Source: Isoetes taiwanensis (taxonomy: Eukaryota; Streptophyta; Lycopodiopsida; Isoetales; Isoetaceae). From it: 64,000 bases of DNA. The notes under the pieces were generated by a model. That model saw only the letters and a program-made list of their open reading frames with translations. It had not been told where the DNA came from and did not search any database. Location: contig JAJEKV010000099.1 in the NCBI GenBank assembly GCA_021234155.1, positions 549,585-613,584 of the forward strand, read 5' to 3'. Of this stretch, positions 38,001-48,820 are shown in pieces. Each line of letters starts with the position of its first letter. Positions within the stretch are counted from its first letter, which is position 1. Both the position numbers and the translations under genes were made by a program.

Positions 38001-38440
38001 TATAACACCTAAAAATCTATTCATGACCATCGCCATGGCTGTGGCTTCCTTCCTTGTGGGGAAACTTAGATGTGGTTTTTTCCGAAGTGTTTTGGGTGTT
38101 TTTTTCCAAAATTTGAGATATTCCTTTCACCTACATGTTATAACCATTGACACACTTTGCAGTGCGGGAACCACCAGGTACGGCACTATCATACTTCGTT
38201 GTGAAGGCGGGAAAACAGAGTAGCAGAAGAGGAAAGAATAGAGCGATCCTCGCTTGGCGGACATAGTAACCATTTAGGCTCCAACGGGGAGAAATGGGCT
38301 ACGCATGGCGTAGCACTCTCCTCAGATCTCTTGGATAGAATGAATGGCTTACGGATGGAGATCTTAAGAAATTTCAAGAAAAGACACAGCACCGATTTCC
38401 AAAGCTACGTTAGTCGTCAGCTACGTTAGGCTAAGAGGCA
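35010..38440. other. Long stretch without a recognisable gene
   Basis: Frames of up to about 106 codons (35869-36189 plus, 36680-36979 plus) show no domain. Around 37270-37410 a decayed frame containing IHLPDMCV and HALIFKMMNCKEKIHNKSF has a faint LINE ORF1-like look, which is not enough for a call. At 38447-38745 two overlapping short frames (one with STFVVILWDGKDNAGSIRQS) look protein-like but match no family I can name. Confidence 0.35.
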
Positions 38441-39082
38441 GATGCAATGGGGAAGCAAGAACAAGTACATTACATTCTACAGTTGAAAAGGGAAGTAATC
38501 AGATGCAAGGCCCTGGAAATAATGCTGTGGCTGAACAATGATCTCAAGTGCCATTTCGAGAGAAACTACCACCTCTTCCAACTGAAAAGGGAAGCACATT
38601 TGTTGTTATTCTTTGGGACGGCAAAGACAACGCAGGAAGTATTCGACAATCTCTTGGCCATCTTCGGCAACAAACCGGAATTTCGATCACTGCTTTGGAA
38701 GACATGATATGCGAAAATGAAAGCGGACCATTGCCGCTTGGATAGATTAATCGTGGTATGCTTGTAGACCAATGTTCTTGTGAAACGTTGCTTGTTCACT
38801 TTTTGTTGATACTTTGTTTTAACAGTTCATAGAATATCGAACAAATATCGACCTAAGATGGCAATTATCAATCCATGTCATTCTTCATCTGCCTCATCAT
38901 CTACATAAATACATCGTCTTATCCGGGCCTGGTAACAAATTGGTGACTCAATCGACCCTAAGAAGATGCTTGAGCCGCATAAGATAGCAAAACATATTTG
39001 TTGGCAATGGCAGATCAATTAGTCAAATATCTAGAAAAAAAAGAATGAAAAGGACATTCAATATTTCAGAATCAAATACCAA

Positions 39083-42000
39083 CTAGTCATCTAGTTCATC
39101 AACATCCTCGGCCATAATGTGCGCCTCATCAAGAGTTGCGAGAAATATCTTCAATGGCATGTTCTTTAACAATTCTATCATCAATGTTTGCGTGTTTGTA
39201 AGACAGCCGATGACATCTTCATACATGTCTCGGTCTTGCTCTAAGCCATAATAATGTCTACCACGAATGGCACATGCCTCCATAAGTGAACCAACACCAG
39301 GCATTAGATCCAACACCAATGAATTTAGCCGGAAAATTTGGATACAATGAACTCCATGAAACGGGCTGATTTCTCAAGATTGCACCTGTCATTTCTTTTC
39401 TTAGAGACTAACTTCTCTTCATCTGGCAAGTAATGCACAATTGTCGATGCATGCTAATTAAAAGGTCCGCATCAACTGGCGAAGACATTCTTAGAGATCC
39501 TTGGTGTTTTCAGCCCTGCCCTAGAATACACTAATAAGCAGAGGTGGTTATTGTTAATTGTACCAAGCTCATCTGTAGTGACGCCGAAGGGTGTGGAACT
39601 GTATATGGTATACAGTCTCCTTTTCTACAAATTTCTTTTCCTTGCATTGAAATCGATATTAGGTAGTTGAGCATCTGTGCATATGACTATGAAAAAGCCA
39701 TTGTCATCCACACATAAGTTTGCAATGGCAGTGATGTTTTCAATGAAGATGGAGTCACAGGAATTCCATTGTGGAATTGTAGAATGATCACATGTTGGGT
39801 ATTGATTTGTAGGAAGATCACAGAAAACAATGTGGCAACCCCAATTCCTGTACTTCCCATTCCTTTTATAAGCATGATCCAGCTAGTTTATTCTGTTTTC
39901 CAAATTCTCAAAGTACTTTGAAAATGGATGTCTCTGATTCTGAAGTGAAACTTGCAGTCAAAGCAGATGCACTTGCCCACACATAACCTATAGAGCAACT
40001 ACCATATTTTTTTAAATCATTTTCAGCAGGATCACCATGTCCTGATATTTTAGAATCCTTACTAGATCTGTTTAGGATGATATCTTGGCTATCATGAATG
40101 TTTTCCAAGTTTTCATCATTCTCTTCATCTGATATGACAATATCACATCTACTTTTTTTTTTTTTTACTTTCTCCTTCGTTTTCTTTTTGGTATTTTCCA
40201 TCTCGGACTTGGACACATCCTGCGAATTTGATGGCTTAATTGAGTCTATATCTGTTTGTGAACATAATGCCCACGTATCCTTCTCTTCCTTTGGATACTC
40301 ACTCTCTAGAAAATCTAACCACCAAGGACACTCCTCAATTTCAAATTCTACTAACCTTGAATTGAATCTCATATTGAGATTATCTGAGTACATCCATCCT
40401 TGATCATCTGTTTTGCTTCCATGGCAAAGACAAAGACTTGGTAGCGTTTGTCCACGCACTTCTTATGAATAGCATGCTTGATGTACCTGGAAATGACAAG
40501 AAAGAATAACTATTAGTGAAGCAATAAGTATTGAATTTAGCTCAACAAGATTCCATGTTAGAGTACCTGAAGACCGTTCTATTTGTACAATTGAGAAGAT
40601 CATGTGCTTTATCGTAAGCAACAGTGTGGGACATGTGTTTCTCATTGTTGACGAATATCTTCTTTCTGTACCCCATCTTAATGTAACGGAACCAAGTATG
40701 CACTGTTTCTGTGGTGTTCTCTAAATGAATAAATTCATGCTCATCCTCTTGTATGGCATTGAAAAGTTCATTGCTTCTTTTTAGTACATGCTCCAACCAA
40801 GTTTCTTTTTTGATCCATTCATGAAAATCCCTGTCATTACCTGGCATTCTGTAGCTATTCAAGAGGTTTGACTCAGTAGTGATAAGCAATATCCAATTGT
40901 TTCTAACATCATTGTCTACTGTTGCCTTGGCCATATCATGTAACTTTTCTAGTGTCAGTTTAAAATCTTTTGTGCTCACACCTTTGGAGCTTACTATCTT
41001 AAGCCATGTTGGTCCCAAGCTAGGGCAAACAATTGCTAAGTATTTATGTAGCTTATTTGTCCATCTTCTTCTAACTTCTTTCTCGAATTTTTCTCGTGCT
41101 TTTAACTCTGGCATTTTTTTTGTGTGGACCTTCAACAACAATTCAATGTCATTTTCAATATTGGCCTGCACATAGTCGCTGTCAGTTCACACAACAATTA
41201 AAATAGTATTTGCGTGCCACATTTAACGTACTTTGTATAAGATTTGAGCTAGCATGAATGTAGTCAGAGGGTACCAAGGTTCCTCTCCTAGCACTTTCAC
41301 TTCTTTAGCTCTAGCTTTTGCTATTTCTTCTTCTGTCACTTCTTTGGTAAACATTCTCAACTCTCTCGTTGCCACTTTGTGCACGTGATACAAAATGTCC
41401 TTGAGTGTCTCTCTTACAACTCCTTTCGCTGTTTTCCACATGGAAAAAGAATTGAATTAGTACAAGTATTGGCAAATGATTTATGACAAGTTCAAATTTC
41501 GATCTTACTCATTAATTCTTCTCATTGCGGTTATGAGTTGGCCTCTCTTTTTTCTATCAACCTCCACAAAGGTTGCTTGAACTCGATGTGCATGTTCGGG
41601 CATATGTGTATCTTTTGAAATTTCCTCCATCCATGCATTGAATACGATGGTTCCGGCCCCAAAGACAAGAACATCTTACGATAGATCAGACCAATGTGGA
41701 TTATTGGACATTCCCGCTTCAAAGTTTTCGTTCTCCACATGCCAATTATCATCCCAAGAACTGATCAATTTCAGAATCGGAGTCTCTTTACTCTTGGGTC
41801 CCTTTATAGACAATATGAATTGTCCTTTTTGCATAATATAGCCATCTCTTCTTAGAGTATCACGCAGTTGTTGGCAGTTTGGTGTAACCATTCTCACAGC
41901 CTCGTGTATTTGTATTCTGCATAATGGAATGAGGGGTGGAGGAGATTCCCTGTTTATCTCTAGCTCCTTTAATGTCTGTGATACTTGATTCACAATGAAC

Positions 42001-42591
42001 CTAAGCTGGTAGCTCGCCATTATCTCCATCACATTGTTGTGTGGCCAACACTATCTCCTCCTTGTTGTTGCATAACATCTATGGTTTCTCCTTTACCTTC
42101 ATCCGAGTTTACTACATTATCATCCTCCTGATTTCCACAATTATGGGGAGTAGCCACATCAAGATGAGGTTCAGTAGCATCTAATGCATCATAGTTAGTA
42201 CTATGTGAGGCCATGTCTGTGCCAACATCAGTAGCCTCTGAATTCATCTTTCTGTCAGTAATAATAGATTCTCGATAGGCGATAGTCGAGATTGAGAACC
42301 CGTCTCCCAGTTTGTTGTTGTTGTCTTTTGTTTTCGAGGCTTTCTTGGTGGAGTTTTCATGCGCTCAAAGACTGGACCTTTGTAATCAAGATTCTTGCGG
42401 GTGAAGTACATAACCTTCAACTGCAGCAACATTAAAGTCATCAGGAAATAAAAATATACATCAAGAAAGCAAAAATACTTGAAAACCGTGGTTAAAGCTA
42501 AAAAAAATATTGAACGGCACTGTTCAAGAAAATGTGGATAGATTGAATATGCTAAGAACCATAACTCTTGCAATGAAAACTTCAACGGCAC
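39083..42591 (-). pseudogene. DNA methylase N-4/N-6-type protein gene, decayed or error-laden
   Basis: The C-terminal part has the layout of a beta-class DNA amino-methyltransferase. IVFCDLPTNQYPTC (about 39835-39790) sits where a D/S-P-P-Y/W catalytic motif belongs. It is followed by WNSCDSIFIENITAIANLC and GFFIVICTDAQLP, then EKSARFMEFIVSKFSG (about 39390-39335, the E-K-P/S segment), then VLDLMPGVGSLMEACAIRG and HYYGLEQD (39319-39230), the S-adenosylmethionine-binding loop with its acidic ribose-binding residue. Upstream minus-strand exons at 39908-40459 (with WWLDFLESEYPKEEKDTW), 40542-41171, 41223-41441 and 41500-42247 carry charged, helical, Lys-rich sequence of no known fold. GT/AG-like junctions occur, but at least five single-base shifts or stops break the frame, including stops inside the methylase domain. 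It could be a decayed host gene or a transposon-borne methylase. Confidence 0.55.
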
Positions 42592-43050
42592 CGTTCAAGA
42601 AAATGTGGATAGATTGAATATGCTAATTGGAACATAAAACTCTGCAATCAAAACTCGAACGGCACCGTTCAAGAAAATGTGGATAGATTGAATATGCTAA
42701 CTCGAACAGAATACTCAGCAATGAAAACTTCAACGGCAGCGTTCAAGAAAATGTGGATAGATTGAATAGGCTAATTCGAACATAAAACTGTGCAATCAAA
42801 ACTCGAACGGCACCGTTCAAGAAAATGTGGATAGATTGAATAGGCTAATTCGAACATGAAACTCTGCAATCAAAACTCGAACGGCACCGTTCAAGAAAAT
42901 GTGGATAGATTGAATATGCTAATTCGGACAAAAAACTGTGCAATGAAAAGCCGTTCGAAGACATGTGGATGGATTAAACATGACAATTCTAGCTTGAAAA
43001 CAAGTGAGCTCAAAAACTTCGAATCCAAGACCGTTCAAGAAATGAATGAA
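42505..43050. repeat. 74-bp tandem array of near-palindromic units
   Basis: Units start at about 42511, 42582, 42656, 42730, 42804, 42878 and (degenerate) 42949, with a last partial at about 43025. Each has GAACGG, two bases, CCGTTC (6-bp inverted arms) followed by AAGAAAATGTGGATAGATTG. The period is 74 bp for most units and 71 at both ends. The array lies at the 5' end of the minus-strand methylase-like gene, so it may be promoter, leader or first intron. Confidence 0.92.
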
Positions 43051-43426
43051 CTTGAGAAAACTAAAATCCTACTATAATCAGTTTCAGACTTCAGCAGTGA
43101 CATGTTCGCAGTGCACTAGAAAGAAAAGATGTGATACCAACCTGTGTTCTTGCTCTCTCGCCTTGGTGATGGATCAATCGAAGAGCACATCATCCTGGGC
43201 CTATAAGATAAGATTTACTATTCAACCGATTCAAATGTTTTAATGAAAATACCCACTTTTTATATTTAGGTGAGAACACTAAAATACATTATTGCTTGGT
43301 TAGTTGGATTGAAATTCACTAGCCGTTGGTAATGTAGTGCACCCGTGAATTACGCAAATATAATTTGTAATTAACCGTTCAGACTCTCCTATTAAAACAA
43401 GTTTAAAGGGGAGTACAAACTTTACC

Positions 43427-43849
43427 ATGCCATATGGCCTCTTACCTCCACAAATTGAAAGCCTTGGTCTACACAACATGCTTCCTTTCCAAAATGGAGT
43501 ATGTGAGGTTCATACAGTAGATTTGTCTAGAACTTTCAATGTACTACCTAGCAATTTATGTATGATTCAAAGTTCGACAGATGTGGAATCTAATGTAGCT
43601 AGCACTGTGGTTGTTGAATCTGTTAGTGCTTCTGGACTAGGAATTTTCAAGGTTGAGGAAAAAAATGGCACGGTAGTAGAGGTACATGGTAACCCTGCTG
43701 AAGGCAAATCTCCTCTCTGTCCAGTTGCCCTTGATTCCCCCCATTCTTCTAATGGAGCAACTACATCCCAATCAGTGATGTTTTTAGTGGCGAATATTCG
43801 CAAAAGACGAATTTTTAGGGATTTCCAAAAATCTCCTATGAATGTTTAG
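43427..43849 (+). CDS. Unidentified 140-codon ORF
   Basis: The open frame contains VESNVASTVVVESVSASGLG and VEEKNGTVVEVHGNPAEG. No domain is recognised. It lies upstream of and on the same strand as the LINE fragment, so it may be part of an element's first ORF. It could equally be chance. Confidence 0.25.
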   Translation: MPYGLLPPQIESLGLHNMLPFQNGVCEVHTVDLSRTFNVLPSNLCMIQSSTDVESNVASTVVVESVSASGLGIFKVEEKNGTVVEVHGNPAEGKSPLCPVALDSPHSSNGATTSQSVMFLVANIRKRRIFRDFQKSPMNV

Positions 43850-44189
43850 TAGGTGTGTTTATTGAGAAGTGTGTTTGATGCCTAAGCACTGTGTAAGAGT
43901 ATGAAGTTGTGGATTTTTGGGGAGAGTTGAATAGAAACAAAGTAATGAAGCATTTATTAGTTTGCCTCATAAAGCAAGGAAACCCTCTAACATATGTTTT
44001 TGCCTCCCTAAGCTCTTAAGTCTCCATACTTTAATATTCCCTTCTGATGTAATGTTATCTCCTGTCTCGGAAGCAATCATTAATCCTAATGGGTTGTCTA
44101 GCATCATCACACTATTGTTTGCACATCCTAGTGCATGGCCTCGTTTCGGCAAATCTTTAAGCCTGCATTTCTTTGTTTCCCGTTCCTCA

Positions 44190-44892
44190 CTCTTATCGAG
44201 GAGGAACTTAGAAACAGTTCAAAAAATGTTTATAAAGGAGGAGCTTGGAATCCGATCCCAAATTGGCAGAAGTGGGCATGTTCCCGCTTGAACTTGAAGG
44301 GCTGTTTCAAGCTATCAATTTCTACAACAGAGTTAGAGAGCAGGATACCAGCCGCCTATCTCATCTTGCCTTGATAGAATCTGAAGGATGGAAAAAGGAC
44401 CTAATGCAATGGGCAAACAAATGGGGGGTAAACAGTTCGAATTGGCCAAAGGAGAAGCAAGAAGCAAGAGATTTGTTAGAAAAGCTAGCAGTGGATCACA
44501 TTTGGGCTGAACCAGGGAAAAGAATGATACATTATCGGACCAACGTGAACCACTTAGATGCCTATGAATGCCAGCGGTTTTTGAAAGCATGCATACCAAA
44601 AGTGTATAAGCAGATGATAGCAAGATACAGAACAGGCTCGCATAAATTGGAAGTAGAGACAGGAAGGTGGACAAAGACACGAGTAGAAGACAGATTATGC
44701 AAGGTATGCAAATTAGGAGCTATTGAAAACGAACAGCATATTTTCTTGCAATGCCCAGAATATGTACATATTAGAAAAAGCTTTGGCATCCAAGTGGCCG
44801 ATTTTTATTCTTTATTATCTGTGCCACCAATGTTATTGGGATCATACATAAGGGCGGTGGATGCACACCGTTCCTTAATACTAAAGTTGTAA
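44190..44892 (+). pseudogene. LINE ORF2 C-terminal region (thumb and zinc-binding domain)
   Basis: An open frame of about 215 codons ends at the TAA at 44890. It has LAEVGMFPLELEGLFQAINF near 44262-44320, the segment following the reverse transcriptase core, and near its end RTGSHKLEVETGRWTK, then RLCKVCKLGAIENEQHIFLQ and CPEYVHIRKSF. That is a C-x2-C ... H-x5-C knuckle with the R-x-G-S-H-x-L-x-x-E-x-G-R-W lead-in typical of many non-LTR retrotransposons. One base shift separates it from FIKEELGI (about 44230-44255), where F-L-R-x-x-L-G-I belongs. The polymerase motif F/Y-x-D-D is absent, so this is a 5'-truncated or eroded copy. Confidence 0.8.
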
Positions 44893-45213
44893 AACTGAGT
44901 TTCATGTGCTCCATGGTCTCTCAAGGCCCAAGTGAGCAATAGACATAAATTAAATTATCGATATCATCATGTTCATCTTGTCGTAACCGTTTCCCTTTCG
45001 CTCGATCTCCAACCAAGTTAGTGCGCTCATTAGTTTGTACTTCCTTGACTGTCCCTTTCTAAATGCAACAAATTTCTTTCGTCCAACTCGAAAAGGAAAC
45101 ACTATAGCTATACCCACACGTGAAAGTTATGGGTTTGATAAGCTCGAAAATGCAAATGAAATAATACACATAATGCGTTATGGAGTATTTGCTAGAGTTC
45201 TTTTTTCCTGAGT

Positions 45214-45546
45214 CATGTTTCAAAGGCCCTAGTGCAGCATGTGGGTCGGTGGAGTGTTTCTGAATCATGTTTCAAAGGCCCGAGTGCAGCATATGGGTCG
45301 GCGGAGTGTTTCTGTGTGTTGTCTCGTTTATCATAAGCATATGGGTCGGCAGAGTGATTCTGTGTGTTGTCTCGTTTATCATAAATTTACCTTGTTTTTT
45401 GGATTAAAGCCTTCTCTTGAAGTTGTTCCATGGTTTTCATAATGTTCTTTGTAGTTTCTATAATATTTACCTTTTTTTTTGGATTAAAGACTTGTCTCGA
45501 AGTTGTTCCATGGTTTTCATAATGTTCTTTGTAGTTTCTATAATAT
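45214..45546. repeat. Three nested tandem duplications (52, 48 and 80 bp)
   Basis: CATGTTTCAAAGGCCC starts at 45214 and 45266 (period 52). ATATGGGTCGGC plus GTTGTCTCGTTTATCATAA repeats with period 48 (about 45289 and 45337). TTGGATTAAAG plus CATGGTTTTCATAATGTTCT repeats with period 80 (about 45387 and 45467). The three abut one another. Confidence 0.85.
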
Positions 45547-45549
45547 GAT

Positions 45550-46240
45550 GGTGTATTTTGATGGCTTCATTAATTTGCATGTAAATGATTCTACAAAAGT
45601 TGCCACGGGTTTTCTAAACAGTGAAAGTACTTTTATCTCTCTCATATAAGATAGATAGTTTTTACTTACGTCCAAAAAAATTCTATTCAGATTAGCCTAC
45701 ATGGAACTTTTTACCTTCGAAAGTACGATTATTCTATGCAAAATTCCGTGGCAATTATTTCTCTGGTTGGGTGCACCTCACCTCTTATAAAACCGTATTT
45801 ATTAGTGCTAAAACATTGGTTAGATGCACCTAAGATCTATAACTACAACCTCATCAAACCAAGGAGAACCATTCCGGGCTGTCACAATTTATTGTTCACA
45901 AAGATTAGCTACGCTATGTGTGTAAAAATATTTTTTTTGCCATATTTCATAAGCAGGTGGCATACGAAAAGTTTCCATACAGAGATTATATGCATCTTTT
46001 AAATCTGATAGTTTCATGTTCTTAGAGTATACAATTATTTCATGCCAAGATTCTATCGCACGATTATTCTATGGCAACACAGGGACTACGCAGATCTGTG
46101 ATTCCAAATCCAAATATTTGGTAACATATTCCAGCACCACGGCTGTCAGTCAGCTCCCATTCATTGTGCTTCGTATCATTTTCTTCTCCATTTTGCCAGA
46201 AATCAAAGCTCCGAAATCTACAACTTTGAACACTATGAAA
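45550..46240. other. AT-rich, no gene recognised
   Basis: The only structure is one half of a direct repeat (46033-46090) whose partner is at 46717-46774 (58 bp, about eight differences, including CAAGATTCTATCGCAC and CAGGGACTAC). Confidence 0.5.
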
Positions 46241-46244
46241 TACT

Positions 46245-46430
46245 GTTTCATAACTATGAGGGTTATTTATAACTATGAGAGTTATTCATAACTATGAGGG
46301 TTATTTATGAGGGTTATGAAAATAGTTATGAGGGTTCATAGTTATGTATTCATAGTGTTTGGAAATAAGCTTTCTGAGGGTTATCATACTCATAGTATTC
46401 ATAACCCTCAGAAAGCTTATTTCCAAGCAC
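46245..46430. repeat. GAGGGTTAT iterations followed by a 30-bp-arm hairpin
   Basis: Words AACTATGAGGGTTAT are iterated from 46253 to 46345. They run into an inverted repeat: arm 46355-46384 and arm 46401-46430 (one mismatch in 30, core GGAAATAAGCTTTCTGAGGG), with a 16-base loop. Confidence 0.9.
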
Positions 46431-46771
46431 TTCCTTCTGCCATCCATGCCCTTCCACTTCTTGATCATACTCCTGCACCTGGGGGCTCCCGCTGACATCC
46501 GCCACAGCCTTGATCCATAGAGGATTAATTTTGCCATAACCATAATCAAAGGGTCCGAGTTCAGGTTCTGGGCCATAATCAGCTGGCTTGGCAACACTAT
46601 AGCGGGCAGGCTTGTATTTTCATAAGAACCGCCCTCTTCCTAAGCAGTTTAGACCGCCCATATAGTTCTGCCAAATCATACCCCATCTCTGAAAGTTCCA
46701 TGTTTTTGCACTGCATAATTATTTCATACCAAGATTCTATCGCACAACTATTCCATGGCAACGCAGGGACT

Positions 46772-46912
46772 ACACAAATAGGATAAAGGAATAACCTGAT
46801 TTACATGCGAATGATCACAGTTATGGGGCAAAGCATGAGTTGATTGCAGAGTCTTCGAATGCATTCAATGAACTTGCAACTGTGATCATTCCCTCCTTTA
46901 TCCTATTTGTGT
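46772..46912. repeat. Fold-back element of 141 bp (MITE-like)
   Basis: The outer arms are perfect over 19 bp (ACACAAATAGGATAAAGGA at 46772 and its complement ending at 46912). An inner pair GAATGATCACAGTT / AACTGTGATCATTC (46809 and 46878) extends the stem. It starts exactly at the end of the 46717 direct repeat. No coding. Confidence 0.85.
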
Positions 46913-47535
46913 AAGAGGCTTATATGCTCTTATGCCTAATTTATTTGTAGATTGGAGGATGTTCTGCTTCAGATTCGACATGTCCCCTCGGTAGTTTATG
47001 TGAATTCTCATGAGTCCGCTTTGAAAGACATGCCGCAGGGGTCGCTTTGTCGCTCAACGCAAAGCAGGTTCTCAATTCTCCTCAATTGGGTTTCCTTTGG
47101 TTTTAAATTTCTTGTAAATCGAAAACCTGATGCATACATCGAAGTCACCTTCCGTCCCCTCTTCCTAAACACCCCGTCTCCTAGACCTATGGCCGCTATG
47201 GTTTAGAGACCGAAATTTTGCCCTCCTTTTTATACCAACACAAACCCTTCTCAGATCATTCGAGAAGCCCCCAGACGTTTCGGTTAGCTTCCAGATGCAG
47301 CTTCTAGAAACGCCTCGCCCTCTTCCTCTTGCAATCTTCTAGTAGTTTCCCCTTGCACGAACCATTGAAAAATTTAGGCTCAATGTCTATTTATGGAACA
47401 TTCCAGAAACCGCCACTTTATAATTATATGTTGGAGATATAGCTGGTAGTATGAATGTACCTAATGCTGCCAAATCTGGATTCATCTGGCAACCAAGCAC
47501 GATGGTACTCTCAAACCTGGATTCTTCCGACGTAA
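46913..47535. other. No gene recognised
   Basis: Short plus-strand frame 46952-47206 has no domain. The stretch contains pyrimidine-rich text near 47150-47345. Confidence 0.4.
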
Positions 47536-47537
47536 AA

Positions 47538-47788
47538 AACACTTAGGGACCATTCTGCAGCATCCGCCAATAGCGCCATGCCACGTGGCGTTGTTTCAAA
47601 CCAAGAATGTTAAATAACTTTTTGCTGAACGACGGAGTTTCTTTGGCCGGCCGCTGCTGCAGTTTCTACTTGCATTCCGGCCCAGCATCTACGATTTACC
47701 AAGCATTCCGGCCTCTTTACCTAACATTCCAAGGATTTACCATGCATTCCGAAGGTTTTGACTGGGTGCAGAATGGTCCCTAAGTGTT
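47538..47788. repeat. Inverted-repeat pair, possible 250-bp MITE
   Basis: A 22-bp perfect inverted repeat frames the segment: left 47538-47559 (core CACTTAGGGACCATTCTG) and right 47767-47788. Matching beyond the left arm is partial. The interior is non-coding with ATTCCGG/CATTCCG words. A target duplication was not established. Confidence 0.7.
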
Positions 47789-47802
47789 CTTCACGTTGCA
47801 GC

Positions 47803-47899
47803 AATGGCAATCTACTTGCCATCTCTGGGATGTCAACAGGGCTCCGCGCTTCGCACGTCGCCCTGTTTCCATCCCAGGGATGGCAAGTAGATTGCCATT
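47803..47899. repeat. Long near-perfect hairpin (40-bp arms)
   Basis: Arms 47803-47842 and 47860-47899 differ at 3 of 40 positions (core GGCAATCTACTTGCCAT) around a 17-base GC-rich loop. Size and symmetry resemble a young microRNA foldback or a tiny fold-back transposon. It sits directly after the previous inverted-repeat pair. Confidence 0.85.
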
Positions 47900-48139
47900 C
47901 CTGTATACGGCAAAGCATAATGGTAGGCATTCCGATAAAAGCTAGAGCCTTGTCAACTCCTTGTCCACGTCATATTTTTTTGGGACGCGCCACTGACCAC
48001 ACATTTCTTTACTGGTATAAATTGATACAATATGGTAGTTGGGTCACAAATTTTGGCGTTTGGTTAATTTAGTGCAGCCACGTGTCACACCATTCCATTG
48101 CAGAATGGTAATTTGAGTCGCCAATTCCGCATCTCCGGT

Positions 48140-48780
48140 TTCCATCCGGTTAACAGCTCTGTTTCTATGCTCTGATTTCTGTGCTTGCTCGATGCTTGCT
48201 CTGTTTTCTTGTTCTTGCTCTATTTTCTTGCTCTGTTTTCGGTTTGATGCTTGCTCTGTTTTCTTGCTCTGTTTTCGGTTCGATTCTTGCCGAACAGAGC
48301 GAAGCTTGGCTTGAAATAGGGCTTGGCTTGGCTTGGGAATAGATCTGAAGGGGATATTACCTGCCGGCTTTGTCTGCATAGGAGATTATCTGTCAGCTTT
48401 GTTTGGATAAGATAAAGTCGGTCAGCGCACAAACAAAAGCGAAGGCTTGGCTTGAAACAGGGCGTAGCGAAGCCTTAGCAAACAGCTGCTTGGTTTAAAG
48501 CGAAGGCTTAGTGAACAGATGCTTGGCAAACAGATGCTTGGCGAAGAAAACAGGGCTTGGAACAGATGATTGGCGAAGAAAACAGGATCTGCCACCGAAG
48601 TTTGGAGCTTTTGATCTGGCTCTGCTTTTTCAGGACTCGAAGATCTTCAACGGCAGTGCATTTGCCGCAGGAGCTTCTGGTCTGGCTCCGTTTTTTCAGA
48701 TCTTGAAGAGCTTTCAGGGTTTTTAGAGCAAACAGAACAAACGAAGCCCCAGCCATAGCCCATCTTCAACGCCATAGCCC
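48140..48780. repeat. Low-complexity repeats of CTTGCTCTGTTTTC and AGATGCTTGGC type
   Basis: Two families of short degenerate repeats lie here: TGCTCTGTTTTC(TT) at 48165-48290, and GGCTTGG / AACAGATGCTTGGCGAAG at 48300-48600. Open frames on both strands here are repeat artefacts. Related CTTCCGAGCTATGGCT repeats occur on the other side of the SIL1-like gene at 52.2-52.45 kb. Confidence 0.6.
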
Positions 48781-48820
48781 ACGAAACAGAGAAAATTTGT
48801 TCCCCAACTACCATATTGTG

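Noticed and set aside
42505-43050. Tandem array as a CRISPR array
   Set aside because: Units are near-identical throughout with no unique spacers, and the host is a plant nuclear genome.
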